The notes: a model not told the origin generated them from the letters alone. A DNA stretch of 34,899 nucleotides from a virus (IMGVR_UViG_3300009497_000018:1-34899); one strand, 5' to 3'. Shown: positions 16,674 through 26,195, numbered from the stretch's first letter. Program-made: numbers and translations.

Positions 16674-17630
16674 ATGAGCTTAATCCTAAACCCTAACTTT
16701 ACATCTACGACTACTACCGCGACAGGCGATGCGCTTGTTGCAGTTGGTACCGCAAAAGCATTTGTTAAAATAGCGGGGAATTACAACGGGGCAAGCTTTG
16801 CCGTCGACGAAATTCTTGATATTACAGATTACAACGATAGCAACAGCAGTTATCAGTTGACAAAAAAGGATGGAAGTGGCGGTTTTTATTGGCGAGTGTT
16901 GGGTGATTCATCTTGGGGTCTTGTGGCCACACTTGATGATTGGACTATAACACAAGGTGTACTAAGTCAGACAGAACTTGCAAATGGCAAATTCAAAGGG
17001 GACGCAAGTTCATCCGTTGCTCTGATCGCTTCGCAAGATATTACATTGCTAGAAGACGAGAAATACACAATCGCAAGCACCTCAACAAATTACCGAATTG
17101 ATTTCATAGATGAGGCGGTTGAAAGAGATAGCGATAATGTAACTCAAAAGTTTTTCCAAGGACAAAGAACGGGCTTTACTTTTACCACTAGTACGCTTTT
17201 ACCGACACAAATAACTATACGAGTGGTCGACTCACACGAAATTTCTTCATTTCAAATAACTCAAAAAACAAAACCTATGGCTATTACAAAAGACGGAACG
17301 CATAAATTCGGAATCGAGTACAGTCCGATTACTATAGACGCAAAGACATACATCGCTGAATCAATGAGTTTTAACTCAACTGCAAGTCGTGTAGACATTG
17401 ATGACTCAAACGGAGAACCCGTAGGCTCAACAATTGTCCCAGGTCGTATAGAAGGATCAACAACATTGCAACTTCAAGGAACAGATACTGCCCCCGCTCG
17501 CGGAGATGAGTTTACGCTCGCAAGTGGAGACAATGATGGAGTTTATGTTATACAAGATGTGAGTGAGGCTCAATCACAGGGAGATTACACAAAAGTCTCT
17601 GTGAACTTTTATAAGAAAATAAACGTATAA
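16674..17630 (+). CDS. Major tail (tube) protein
   Basis: Encodes 318 residues from the ATG at 16674; the open frame upstream overlaps the methyltransferase and is not used. The protein is Thr/Ser-rich and beta-structured. Residues about 1-195 form one part and a second begins at MAITKDGTHKFGIEYSP (about 202), so it looks like two domains. The C-terminal domain ends in a strand pair (TKVSVNFYKKINV), as tail tube proteins often do. One CCAGG site (17439-17443) lies at Pro-Gly. Order before the chaperone and tape measure supports the call. Confidence 0.7.
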   Translation: MSLILNPNFTSTTTTATGDALVAVGTAKAFVKIAGNYNGASFAVDEILDITDYNDSNSSYQLTKKDGSGGFYWRVLGDSSWGLVATLDDWTITQGVLSQTELANGKFKGDASSSVALIASQDITLLEDEKYTIASTSTNYRIDFIDEAVERDSDNVTQKFFQGQRTGFTFTTSTLLPTQITIRVVDSHEISSFQITQKTKPMAITKDGTHKFGIEYSPITIDAKTYIAESMSFNSTASRVDIDDSNGEPVGSTIVPGRIEGSTTLQLQGTDTAPARGDEFTLASGDNDGVYVIQDVSEAQSQGDYTKVSVNFYKKINV

Positions 17631-17636
17631 ATCGGT

Positions 17637-18239
17637 GTGCAAAGAAACCCACAAACATTGTGGGAGGAGTACCGAAAAAGAATTGCGGATGCGAAGAACG
17701 AAGACTTCAAATCTCGCGCCGAAGCTTGGGTTCAACTACCACATCAGATAGCGGGGACACTCTTGTCTCCTATGACATTAAGAAAGTTAATCTTTCTTGA
17801 ACAAGTCGAAAGTCCCTTACTAAGTGGCAAGGATGCTACGCACGAAGATGTAGTTACTTTTATATGGGTTTGTTCCGATCAGTTTACTCCAAACGAAGCT
17901 GCGGCTAAAGCATTTAGGCAAGGCATGGGGAAATTTCCCGAAAGCCTAGAGCAAGAAATTACCGATTACTTAAAGGACAATCTTAGCCACATTAACCAAG
18001 GTGGTGAAAGTAGTCCAAGCAATGCTCACTTTGCAAGTTCTGTAATTGACCTCATGGCAAGTGAGTACGGATGGACAAGTGAGCAAATACTCGACCTTCC
18101 TTTAAGTCAAATGTTTCAGTTGTTGAGTAGTATTACACAACGCTTAACAGTTACTAATGGTGGGACTCCTATCGAGTTTAATCCCGCAGTTGATAAACTT
18201 AAAGCCGAATTTCTTAAACAAGCCAACATGGGGAATTGA
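17637..18239 (+). CDS. Probable tail assembly chaperone
   Basis: Encodes 200 residues from a GTG at 17637. The protein is helical and acidic, without membrane segments. Genes between tail tube and tape measure normally code for assembly chaperones that coat the tape measure. In many phages this slot has a programmed frameshift, but I see a single complete frame ending at the TGA that overlaps the tape-measure ATG (18239). The identity is inferred from position, size and composition. Confidence 0.6.
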   Translation: MQRNPQTLWEEYRKRIADAKNEDFKSRAEAWVQLPHQIAGTLLSPMTLRKLIFLEQVESPLLSGKDATHEDVVTFIWVCSDQFTPNEAAAKAFRQGMGKFPESLEQEITDYLKDNLSHINQGGESSPSNAHFASSVIDLMASEYGWTSEQILDLPLSQMFQLLSSITQRLTVTNGGTPIEFNPAVDKLKAEFLKQANMGN

Positions 18240-21025
18240 TGTCAAAGTTTTCAATATTAGCAACCCTCGGACTTGATGCAAAGAAGTTCCTTGAGGGAAC
18301 AGATAAAGCCAAGAAAGGAGGGACGAAGTTTTCGAGCTTTTTAAAGGGCGCTTTTATTGGTGGGTTTGTTGCCGCGGGGGCGGCTATTGTCGCGTTTGTA
18401 GGTAAAGGAATTAAGGACTTTATCGACATGGAAAAAAAGACCCGAGAGGTATTTACAATGATACCCGATGCTTCTAATAAAATGAGAAAGCAATTGGTAG
18501 ACGGAGCAAGAGAAATATCAAAAGAGTTTGGTGCCCCAATTACAGATGTGTTACAAGGTATGTACAACGCTTTATCCGCGGGGATACCGAAAGAAAATGT
18601 AGTCGACTTCTTAAAGGTTGCGGGCGATGCGGCTAAAGGGGGCGTTGCTTCGCTATCAGATGCGGTCGCGGCTATTACGACGGTCTTGAACGGATACGGG
18701 ATGGAGGCAAGTAAGGCCCGAGATGTTTCTGATGTATTATTTACAACAGTTAAAGGAGGTTATACAAACTTCTCAGAGTTAGGTGCCGAGGTAGGTAAAG
18801 TAACACCGATTGCATCTGCTTTAGGTATAAAGTTTTCTGAAGTTGGGGCGCTATTTGCTGACTTAACTGCGAAGTTAGGTGAGGGTAAGACGGGAGTTGC
18901 GGGCACACAGATTTCAGCAATGCTTTCAGAATTAGCAAAGTCGGGATCAAAAGCTAACAAAGCATTCGAAGACTTAACGGGTACAACATTTCCCGACTTT
19001 GTAAAGAATGGGGGAAGTGTAAAAGATGCCTTGCTTGCAATGTCAGATTCAGCCGCAGAAAACGATCAAAGTATGATCGATATGTTCGGTTCACTAGAGG
19101 CGGGTAAAGCGGCCTTGAATCTCACAAAGAACGGGGCTGAAGGATTGACGAAAGCACTTGAGGCTCAAGAAACAAGAATGAACTCAACCAAAGTTGCGGC
19201 TGATGAAATGAAGCAGTCATTTGCAGAAAAACTCGCAGTAGCGGGTGAAAAAGTAAAAGATGTCTTTCGTAGAGTTGGTGAGGTTTTAATGAAACTCGGT
19301 GGGGGATCGGGAGGCATTGTTGATATGCTTATGGGGTATGTTGAGAATCTTGTAGGTTATTTAGAGGACGCAACACAAGAAGGAAATATGCTATCAAAAG
19401 CTTTCGATGCACTCGGGACAGTAATGAAGTTTATGATTAAGGTTGCGGCAACACAGATCAATGTAATCAAGTCAGTTATTGCAGTCTTTATGCTTTGGGC
19501 TGATGCAATATCATCGGTAGGTGCAATAATTAAAGCAGTTTTTCAGCCTGTACTAACTATCGTCGAAGCTGCGGGTACGATAATGGCAGAGTTTGCTAAA
19601 GCAGTCGCCGCGGGATTTAGTCCCGACGCGTGGATGAAGTTTAAAGATACGGTAGGAAACGAACTCGATGCAGTTCAAGATTCGTTTGAGAATTGGGGGA
19701 CCAATGTAGAAAAAGTAATGACAGAAGAGACTGATAACATGGCAAAAGCATGGGACGGATTCTCAAAAGATATAATTAAAAACACTAAGGAAATTGGAGA
19801 TGTTTGGAACGAGACAGGCAGTTGGGAATTTTTAAATGAGGAATTAATGCTCAAGAAAGAACTAGAAGCTGCGAAAGAAGAAGCTATTAAGCTTGGAGCT
19901 GAATCAATCAAGACCGCAACTGAGATTGAAAAGCAAAAAAAGTTAGCAGAGGAACAAGCGAAGTTACTAAAAGAACGCATTGCGAAAGTTAAGGAAATGA
20001 AAAAAGCGGAGGAAGAAATAAAGGCGAACATGGAAAAAATGAAGGGTCTATCTGCTGAAATAAAGAATCTCCAAGGCAAAAAAGTCGAACTCGCAAAAGC
20101 GGAAGCAGAACGACAGAAGGAGATTGCGGGGATGATAAAGGAGCAAGCAACAAATCATTCCGCGGCCTTAGGTATTTTAGATAAACTTGCGGCTAAAACA
20201 AATTTAAGAAAACGAGACATTCGGGCGATTGCAGACTTGCGAGCAAGGATTGCCGAAAAGGAGCAACTTGCAAATGATGCAACTGAAGAGGGCATAAAGA
20301 AATTAAAGGCTCATCGAGATGCCCTACTACTTATCAAGGAAACTGAAATCACTCGTTTGATGGAAGTTAAGAATCTTACTCGCGAGCAAGCGGAAGCAGA
20401 GGCCAAAAGAAGTAAAGTTTTACAACAGATAGATAAAGGAATCGCGGGTACTAATAATCGATTAAAGAAGGCAACGGAACACCAACAAGCTTTTAATAAA
20501 GCAGTTCCACCCGCAGAGGTTGCAGTTGGTAAAGTTAAGATGAATGCACAACAACTCAATAAAGAGATAGCGAAGTGCAAAAACGAGCAAGCGAACTTGA
20601 CTGCAAAAACAAATGATTCAGTCGCGGGGTTCAAGGCAATGGGTGGCGAGGCATCAGCAATCGAAGAGGGGCTTAGACAGGTTGGGCAAGAAATGGAATC
20701 GATGAAGTTTGGAGTTGATGACATGAAGATCGATATGAGCGACGCAGAAAAACTGCCCGAAAGTATCAAGGAAGCCAATAAAGGGTTGGATGACTTTAAT
20801 GCTAAATCTAAAGAAAATGAATTGGTGAAATTAGCAAATGCGGGAACGATTAAAGTTAGTACAGATTCCCCAATCCCTGTTAAAGTCGAAGACCTTAAAT
20901 TAGATACGAAAGCGCTTAATGCTTTAAGTGATGGAACTACAAAACTTTTAGGACAGGCAAAAGCACAAACAAAATCTTTGCGGTCGATAGATAAAACAGT
21001 TAAGGGTTATTTTATAAATCAGTAA
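18239..21025 (+). CDS. Tape measure protein (TP901 type)
   Basis: Encodes 928 residues. The N-terminal 60 contain FSILATLGLDAKKFLEGTDK, typical of tape measures, followed by a Gly/Ala-rich hydrophobic stretch. Residues 85-320 match the TP901 core (LQGMYNALSAGIPKEN, FTTVKGGYTNFSELGAEVGK). Two hydrophobic segments follow at about 385-460. Residues 540-780 are long Lys/Glu/Ala coiled coil, and a C-terminal region ends SLRSIDKTVKGYFINQ. It sets tail length; at about 1.5 angstrom per residue this implies a tail near 140 nm. The ATG shares bases with the preceding stop (TGATG). Confidence 0.92.
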   Translation: MSKFSILATLGLDAKKFLEGTDKAKKGGTKFSSFLKGAFIGGFVAAGAAIVAFVGKGIKDFIDMEKKTREVFTMIPDASNKMRKQLVDGAREISKEFGAPITDVLQGMYNALSAGIPKENVVDFLKVAGDAAKGGVASLSDAVAAITTVLNGYGMEASKARDVSDVLFTTVKGGYTNFSELGAEVGKVTPIASALGIKFSEVGALFADLTAKLGEGKTGVAGTQISAMLSELAKSGSKANKAFEDLTGTTFPDFVKNGGSVKDALLAMSDSAAENDQSMIDMFGSLEAGKAALNLTKNGAEGLTKALEAQETRMNSTKVAADEMKQSFAEKLAVAGEKVKDVFRRVGEVLMKLGGGSGGIVDMLMGYVENLVGYLEDATQEGNMLSKAFDALGTVMKFMIKVAATQINVIKSVIAVFMLWADAISSVGAIIKAVFQPVLTIVEAAGTIMAEFAKAVAAGFSPDAWMKFKDTVGNELDAVQDSFENWGTNVEKVMTEETDNMAKAWDGFSKDIIKNTKEIGDVWNETGSWEFLNEELMLKKELEAAKEEAIKLGAESIKTATEIEKQKKLAEEQAKLLKERIAKVKEMKKAEEEIKANMEKMKGLSAEIKNLQGKKVELAKAEAERQKEIAGMIKEQATNHSAALGILDKLAAKTNLRKRDIRAIADLRARIAEKEQLANDATEEGIKKLKAHRDALLLIKETEITRLMEVKNLTREQAEAEAKRSKVLQQIDKGIAGTNNRLKKATEHQQAFNKAVPPAEVAVGKVKMNAQQLNKEIAKCKNEQANLTAKTNDSVAGFKAMGGEASAIEEGLRQVGQEMESMKFGVDDMKIDMSDAEKLPESIKEANKGLDDFNAKSKENELVKLANAGTIKVSTDSPIPVKVEDLKLDTKALNALSDGTTKLLGQAKAQTKSLRSIDKTVKGYFINQ

Positions 21026-21026
21026 T

Positions 21027-21875
21027 ATGTATCAGGTTGAACAAAATTTGCACGATGATCCTAACAATGATGGGTTTCATACTGCCGTTCGGATTTCTGT
21101 AAGACCAACTATTACTTTTCCCTTTGAGCGAGATCAAACTGCACGCACTTTTACGGATCAATGGGTTCAGCAATATGACTCATTTCAGCCTTTAGCAGTA
21201 GGTTCTTGTCACCCATACTTAAAAAAACAAATAGTTGGAACTATTGAAGTAGAAAAGGATTCCGATGAAGTCGTGGGATTGAGTACGACCTTTAGTAGCG
21301 ACTTTTTGGTTGGCGATATAATATGGGTAAACGAGCAAAGTAAAGTGATTCAGTCGATAGAAAGTGACACTGAGTTGACGCTTGAAGAACTTTACGATGG
21401 CATAAGCGCAAGTGGTATGAACGCATTTAGATCAGAGTGTTACTTAACCTCTGAAGATGGCTTTTCATACATGGAGAATGGGTTGATGGAGTTTAACAGA
21501 AACTATGCAAGCTTGCCCGAAGGAAGAATTGAGTGGGGAACGACAGGTTTTACTTTTCCCGCATTTAAGAATTTATCTGCCGACACGGCTAATCCCATAA
21601 GAAAAAGCTTCAATCAAAATGTAGTAGCTAGAAATTCTTACTCATACATAAGAACAAATTCACCCGCTACGGAGTTAGTTATCTCACCCAAATTTGAGCC
21701 CTTGGATGCAAGTGGGAATGTTGTGAGTTTTGTTGCGACGGATTCATTTCCCACACTAGCAACTTATCAAGGATATATATCAGCAAGCACTTATATTCGA
21801 TCAGCCGAAACAAAGGTCGATCCTTGGATGGGCAACATTTGGCAAATGCTCAATATTGAAGTGATTGCTAAATGA
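21027..21875 (+). CDS. Tail tip protein, probably distal tail
   Basis: Encodes 282 residues starting one base after the tape-measure stop. It is beta-rich with aromatic residues and includes HPYLKKQIVGTIEVEKDSDEVVG, written here only by its ends (about 63-85). The composition is that of a baseplate or distal tail subunit, but I recognise no named family. Order (tape measure, then distal tail) supports the role. It overlaps the next gene by four bases. Confidence 0.6.
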   Translation: MYQVEQNLHDDPNNDGFHTAVRISVRPTITFPFERDQTARTFTDQWVQQYDSFQPLAVGSCHPYLKKQIVGTIEVEKDSDEVVGLSTTFSSDFLVGDIIWVNEQSKVIQSIESDTELTLEELYDGISASGMNAFRSECYLTSEDGFSYMENGLMEFNRNYASLPEGRIEWGTTGFTFPAFKNLSADTANPIRKSFNQNVVARNSYSYIRTNSPATELVISPKFEPLDASGNVVSFVATDSFPTLATYQGYISASTYIRSAETKVDPWMGNIWQMLNIEVIAK

Positions 21876-22237
21876 GCGGAAATCACATCAGCCAACTCGT
21901 TAAGGGGAAGTCCCCTACTTTGCTTACAACAAGCAAGGGCAACGAGGTTATAAATGCACTTAATGTTTTAGCTAATATCGAGATATTTCCCGATACAAGT
22001 GATCGGGTAGAGTATTCAGATAACGGAGTTTATATTTATTATAAGAAGGCGGGCCTTGATATAAGTGGGGAGTTTACACTGCTTGATGGAAATGATGTTA
22101 CCAAGCAATGGAAATTTGTGGTCGAGGATGGAGTCATAACAACGATTGAAGAACAGGACTCTGCTTACGAGCTAAAGGATGTTGATCTCTGTGAAGGTGG
22201 TGAGACTTCTTCATATCAGTTTGTAATTAAAACATGA
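21872..22237 (+). CDS. Small tail-region protein
   Basis: Encodes 121 residues with mixed helix and strand and no recognised motif. It begins in an ATGA overlap with the preceding gene and ends six bases before the cysteine-rich gene. The sequence is acidic in its second half (WKFVVEDGVITTIEEQDSAYELKD). A tail-tip or fibre-attachment component is likely from context only. Confidence 0.6.
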   Translation: MSGNHISQLVKGKSPTLLTTSKGNEVINALNVLANIEIFPDTSDRVEYSDNGVYIYYKKAGLDISGEFTLLDGNDVTKQWKFVVEDGVITTIEEQDSAYELKDVDLCEGGETSSYQFVIKT

Positions 22238-22243
22238 CGCTAG

Positions 22244-23317
22244 ATGGCTTTTATCCCGAGCGCAATTGATGGGGAGTGTTGCGATCCTCCTTGTGATAGA
22301 GACTCGCCTTGTGAAAAGTGTTGCGAATGTAAAGTAGCAGACGATCAATTTGTAAAAGTAACTTACGAAGTTAAAAAAGTCACGAGCGATGCGGGGCAAT
22401 CTGATTGTCAAATGGCATACGCGGTTTGCGTATTAGTAGAGTATTTTTATCCACTAGATAATTTGTGCGGGTACGATTCTAAAGGGCCTACTTATGTTCC
22501 CGAATTAAAAGAATGGCAGTTAGGTTCCTATGCAATTGAAGACGAAGAGTGCACAAATAAAGGTCTAGGTACATACTATGGAGAGGAATTTTTTCCGTCG
22601 GGCGGAACAACACAAGTTCCTGTATATAAAGTTTTAACAGTTGAAGATTGGAACAACTCGGGGTCTCAAGGAAGTGTTATGCAAATTGGCATTTATGATT
22701 CCACAGGATGCGGAGGGTGCGATAAGGATATAGAGTTTGATTGCGAAGCGTACGAAGACGAGTCGGGTGGCACAGGGCTTCCATTGTGTTCTGATCCCGA
22801 CTTAGAGAAACCCTGTAGCGAGGGACCATATCCTATAGAAGGAGAAGGTGATGAGCCTTGTTGTCCGTCGGATGCAAATATTTGCGGTAACGATCCCGAG
22901 GATTGTGGAGGGTCGGGAATTACGGGATCGGGAATACAAGGATCGGGAACGCAAGGATCGGGTTGCGTACCTTGTTGCGAGGAAACAAATGACTGCACAA
23001 ATATCCCGCCTTGTTGTGCTAGAGACGAAGCGGGCGAGAAGGAATTACCCGACTGCCCCGCCGATGGAGCATGTTGTGATGGTTCGGAACCCGTTTGTGG
23101 ATCGGGGGTACAGGGTTCAGGCACACAGGGATCGGGCACACAGGGATCGGGTTGTTGCACTGAAACAAATGATTGCGGAGAATGTTGTGATGACCCACCC
23201 GACTGCGAGTGTGATGACTGCTATGATGGTGATCCTACTACTGAATATTATTGCACAGAAACAATTACGGATGACTGCACAGATGTTGACTTTACTGAAC
23301 CTACTAGCAATTGCTAA
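22244..23317 (+). CDS. Cysteine-rich protein with GSG-Q repeats in the tail-tip region
   Basis: Encodes 357 residues, 41 of them Cys (about 11%), often as CC pairs or CxxC, in a strongly acidic background. Residues 30-150 form a more ordinary beta-rich part. The C-terminal half has two blocks of GSGxQ repeats (22913-22962 and 23098-23152) flanked by CC-rich segments, the two halves looking like an internal duplication (GSGCVPCCEETNDC and GSGCCTETNDCGECC). I know no family. Either disulfides form after lysis or the cysteines bind metal. A structural tail-tip role, perhaps binding an extracellular target, is inferred. The stop lies in a 12-base palindrome, TAGCAATTGCTA (23306-23317). Confidence 0.8.
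   Translation: MAFIPSAIDGECCDPPCDRDSPCEKCCECKVADDQFVKVTYEVKKVTSDAGQSDCQMAYAVCVLVEYFYPLDNLCGYDSKGPTYVPELKEWQLGSYAIEDEECTNKGLGTYYGEEFFPSGGTTQVPVYKVLTVEDWNNSGSQGSVMQIGIYDSTGCGGCDKDIEFDCEAYEDESGGTGLPLCSDPDLEKPCSEGPYPIEGEGDEPCCPSDANICGNDPEDCGGSGITGSGIQGSGTQGSGCVPCCEETNDCTNIPPCCARDEAGEKELPDCPADGACCDGSEPVCGSGVQGSGTQGSGTQGSGCCTETNDCGECCDDPPDCECDDCYDGDPTTEYYCTETITDDCTDVDFTEPTSNC
22913..23152 (+). repeat. Two blocks of GGATCGGG-type tandem repeats
   Basis: Each block consists of near-identical 15-base units around GGATCGGG, coding Gly-Ser-Gly-x-Gln. The first block is at about 22913-22962 and the second at about 23098-23152. They are separated by a Cys-rich segment. Repeats like these can expand or shrink by recombination and alter a surface-exposed linker. 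Confidence 0.7.
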
Positions 23318-23352
23318 TTGCATTAGTTTAAAAAACCTATTTTAAGTATTAT

Positions 23353-23574
23353 ATGAGTTGTGATATACAAACTGAAAACACATTAACTTTTACTCTTGGT
23401 GCTTGTAATCCTCCTTCAGAAGGTGGGGGGGTGCCATCGGGAGAAAAATTAGACGATGACAAACTAAATAATTTGGCACAAAGATTCGGGCGCTTTATTT
23501 ATTCCAAAAATTCGAGCAAGGGTTCGAGATATATTAAAAACTGCATGACATTACCTAGTTGTGAGCAAGGCTAA
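23353..23574 (+). CDS. Small cysteine-containing protein
   Basis: Encodes 73 residues with four Cys, starting MSCDIQTENT, of unknown family. A seven-G run (23425-23431) codes for Gly-Gly-Val. It overlaps the next gene by fourteen bases. It may be a partner of the preceding cysteine-rich protein, because both are small, polar and Cys-containing; that is inference. Confidence 0.6.
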   Translation: MSCDIQTENTLTFTLGACNPPSEGGGVPSGEKLDDDKLNNLAQRFGRFIYSKNSSKGSRYIKNCMTLPSCEQG

Positions 23575-24619
23575 AGATATAGTCGCAAGTTGGGGTCAAC
23601 GAGATATTTACGGCAGTCTAAGCACGATAGAGAGAGTCGAACTCTTCGATTCACTAAAGCTAGACCAAACAAATAAAATAACACGAACGGAGTTATTCAA
23701 GGCGGGTAGCTATCCAAACACCAAGCATGGAATCTTTAATCCAAGTTGCGTACAACGAGGTAGCAAACTAGAGGTTATATTTAGATGTGAGAGTAGTGAA
23801 GCAACATGGGCGGGATATATGCTTACGGACAAAGCAACGCCACAAGTTTCAGTCGGAGAAATAACAAAAGATGGTTTATCTTTATCAGCCCCAAGACCTA
23901 TTTTTTCGGGAACTACTTTGTCGTGCCGACCCGAAGATTGGAGACTATTTCTGCACAAGGGAAAAACTTTTACTAACTTTACTAACTACTTTTATTTAAA
24001 CCGAGGATGGCCGCAGAAAAAGGTACAATGTAGAGTTGGATTAGGTGTAGTATTAAACAATAGGATTCAGTTCCTAAGGGAATCTTCGCACGGAAGAACA
24101 GAACTAAAAATACGACAGGAGGAAAAGAATTGGGCGTTCTTTAGTAATAAAGATCAAATGCACTGCATTTACTCTATTGAGCCTTGGGTAGTTTTAAAGA
24201 CGGATGATACAGGATTTCCAATCGATATGCAAAAGACAGAAACTCGTTTCCCTAGATTGGGTTGGAGGTATCTTGCTTGCAGTACAAACCCTATAAAAAT
24301 ATCTCTGCCGAAATGGGGTAATGTTTGGTTTATGTTTTGCCATCAGTTCTTGACTCCAAAAGGAAAGGGCAGTCGGAATCGTACATACTATCAACATGCT
24401 ATCATTTTTAACGACAACCATAAGCCCATAGCTTGGACACCCAATCCTATTATAGGAGGAGGCGATCATATTGGCGGTAGGCATAACGGAGTTGTTTATA
24501 TAAGTGGGGTTGTTGATTATGAAGAAAATATCTTTGCATTGAGTGGTGAAGGCGATTCTTATAGCGCCATGTATCGAATAGAAAAGAAAACATTGTCGGA
24601 AAACCTACACGCATTATGA
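23561..24619 (+). CDS. GH130/GH43-like five-bladed beta-propeller protein
   Basis: Encodes 352 residues from a GTG at 23561. Repeated blade signatures are visible: HGIFNPSCVQRGSKLEVIF near 47-65, SIEPWVVLKT near 206-215 and GGRHNGVVYISGVVDYE near 308-324. This spacing and the NPS and SIEP motifs resemble GH130-type phosphorylase/glycosidase propellers, which act on mannosides and similar sugars. I cannot confirm catalytic acidic residues, so it could be a non-catalytic binding propeller. It sits with sulfotransferase and glycosyltransferase genes, so it may bind, trim or help assemble a glycan on the virion or host surface. Confidence 0.62.
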   Translation: MSKAKDIVASWGQRDIYGSLSTIERVELFDSLKLDQTNKITRTELFKAGSYPNTKHGIFNPSCVQRGSKLEVIFRCESSEATWAGYMLTDKATPQVSVGEITKDGLSLSAPRPIFSGTTLSCRPEDWRLFLHKGKTFTNFTNYFYLNRGWPQKKVQCRVGLGVVLNNRIQFLRESSHGRTELKIRQEEKNWAFFSNKDQMHCIYSIEPWVVLKTDDTGFPIDMQKTETRFPRLGWRYLACSTNPIKISLPKWGNVWFMFCHQFLTPKGKGSRNRTYYQHAIIFNDNHKPIAWTPNPIIGGGDHIGGRHNGVVYISGVVDYEENIFALSGEGDSYSAMYRIEKKTLSENLHAL

Positions 24620-24888
24620 AGGTAAATAAATCTTTCCTTGATCTTCCTGTTGTCGGAAAAAAGAAAAAGAAAGTTGAAGATTGGTTGAAGCAAAACGCGA
24701 CAGAAGAAAAGCATCACTACTTTGTGGACGATAAATCTTGGAACAACTTTGTTGTTGAAATAGGGCTTAAAAAAAGTCGGGGTCTTGGAGATACGATAGC
24801 AAAAGCGACTAAGGCAGTAGGGATTACGCCATGCGGAGGATGTAATAAAAGAAGAGAGAAGTTAAACACACTTTTTAAATATGAGTAA
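24616..24888 (+). CDS. Small phage protein with C-terminal CGGC motif
   Basis: Encodes 90 residues. A Lys-rich N-terminal part is followed by GLGDTIAKATKAVGITPCGGC and KRREKLN, a C-terminal motif I have seen in several unrelated phages in the tail region. The paired cysteines may bind a metal. It starts in an ATGA overlap with the propeller gene and ends overlapping the sulfotransferase start by eight bases. Function is unknown. Confidence 0.6.
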   Translation: MKVNKSFLDLPVVGKKKKKVEDWLKQNATEEKHHYFVDDKSWNNFVVEIGLKKSRGLGDTIAKATKAVGITPCGGCNKRREKLNTLFKYE

Positions 24889-25471
24889 TAAGTCACTTTT
24901 ACACATTCCAAAAAATGGTGGCACAACTATCCGTAATTTATTTGAGCCTTATAAGCCCATTTGGGAAAAACACGCTTGTCTGCAAGAAATATACGACACA
25001 ATTGGGGAACAGGAGTTTTTAAAAACTGAATACCTAGTGATCGTTAGAAATCCTTGGGCAAGGTTATATTCGTGGTGGAAATATCACAGGCTTACTAAAC
25101 ATCTACGAGAGTACCAATGCGACTTTTCAGAATGGGTTTTTAAATGGTGCCCCCACCATTGGACAGGGTCTCCTCACTTTGGAGGCAAGCACGGGCTACA
25201 TTATAAAGCATATGTTTATGCTCCCGTAGATCAAAAATCTTTCATATTAGTAAATAATGAAATACCTAAAAATATTAAAATTCTTAGGTTAGAAAACATG
25301 AACGCAAGTTGGGACTATATTTGTGATTTTTTCGGTAAGTCAGTTGCGCCAAGAAACGATAATCGGTCTGCAAAACGGGATGAGTGGAAAGCAATGTATA
25401 ATAACAAAACAAAACAGATCGCAAATGAACTACTTGCGGACGACCTAGATTGGCTAAAATATGAAATTTAA
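24881..25471 (+). CDS. Sulfotransferase (PAPS-dependent, carbohydrate type)
   Basis: Encodes 196 residues. The 5'-phosphosulfate loop is HIPKNGGTT at 8-16 and the 3'-phosphate site has Arg and Ser spaced by eight (IVRNPWARLYSWW, R56 and S64). Both are hallmarks of PAPS-dependent sulfotransferases. At under 200 residues the protein resembles compact sulfotransferase-family members in bacteria. The reaction would transfer sulfate from PAPS to a hydroxyl, probably on a sugar. The following glycosyltransferase overlaps it by eleven bases, so the two are likely co-translated and act on one glycan. Host PAPS would be needed. Confidence 0.85.
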   Translation: MSNKSLLHIPKNGGTTIRNLFEPYKPIWEKHACLQEIYDTIGEQEFLKTEYLVIVRNPWARLYSWWKYHRLTKHLREYQCDFSEWVFKWCPHHWTGSPHFGGKHGLHYKAYVYAPVDQKSFILVNNEIPKNIKILRLENMNASWDYICDFFGKSVAPRNDNRSAKRDEWKAMYNNKTKQIANELLADDLDWLKYEI

Positions 25472-26195
25472 ATCGGTTTGCGTACATACTTATTACGACG
25501 GAGACAAGAATCCAAGATGGGGTTCATTCGGGCTTGCGAGTGCAAAGCTTCAACGGGCATGGGCTGAAAATAATAATTATACCTTTCATGCTCATGTGGG
25601 AAGGCAGTTGCCAAACATGGTTCACGCATGGGACAAAATTCCTATTCTTATTAAAAGCATAAAAGAAAGCGATGCAGATTGGCACATGGTTCTTGATGCC
25701 GATATTTTTATAACAAATTTAAACTTTAATCTGAATCAACTATTAAGGCATTATGATTTTAGAAAAGTTTACACAGGAGCAGATTGGAAATATCCTATAA
25801 ATGCGGGTGTCCTTTTAGTTCATCGAAGCGCTTTACCTTTATTCAATGCAATTTTAAAACTTAAGGGATCATGCCCCGACGGGCTTTACGAGCAAGGAGT
25901 CATTCAGCAATTTAGGGTTGCTTGTTCGGAATGGGAGCACGAAATCTGCCCTGTCAAACATCGAATCTTTAATTCTTACTCCGCAAACGCATCACAGGAA
26001 TTTATTGGTACTTGGGAACAAGGTGATTTTTTAGTTCATTTTGCGGGATGGTCGCTTGAAGCGATCCTTGATACACATGGGCATGCCTTTGAGGGACACG
26101 AAAACGCTACACCTTCGCAGTTCTGCAAGGAGCTTTGCGATTCATTAACTACTTTACGAGAAAGAGTTATGTTGACGAAAAGCTTGAATATGTGA
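25461..26195 (+). CDS. Glycosyltransferase, GT-A fold (GT34/GT8-like)
   Basis: Encodes 244 residues. The DxD metal motif is LDADIF around 79-81 and NAGVLLVHRS near 114-123 and YEQGVIQQF near 143-151 match the GT34/galactosyltransferase style. HFAGW near 195-199 supplies the late conserved His. It uses a nucleotide-sugar donor. The ATG at 25461 overlaps the sulfotransferase end, and the stop shares bases with the GTG of the next gene. With the sulfotransferase it probably builds a sulfated glycan. Confidence 0.83.
   Translation: MKFKSVCVHTYYDGDKNPRWGSFGLASAKLQRAWAENNNYTFHAHVGRQLPNMVHAWDKIPILIKSIKESDADWHMVLDADIFITNLNFNLNQLLRHYDFRKVYTGADWKYPINAGVLLVHRSALPLFNAILKLKGSCPDGLYEQGVIQQFRVACSEWEHEICPVKHRIFNSYSANASQEFIGTWEQGDFLVHFAGWSLEAILDTHGHAFEGHENATPSQFCKELCDSLTTLRERVMLTKSLNM

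Noticed and set aside
17637-18239. Programmed frameshift in the tail chaperone
   Set aside because: The gene is a single full-length frame ending at the tape-measure start; no slippery heptamer with a long extended frame was seen.
22693-23160. Minus-strand open frame rich in Pro-Asp-Pro-Cys repeats
   Set aside because: It is the complement of the Cys-rich gene's GSG-Q repeats; the pattern is a by-product of the repeat and the plus frame fits the operon.
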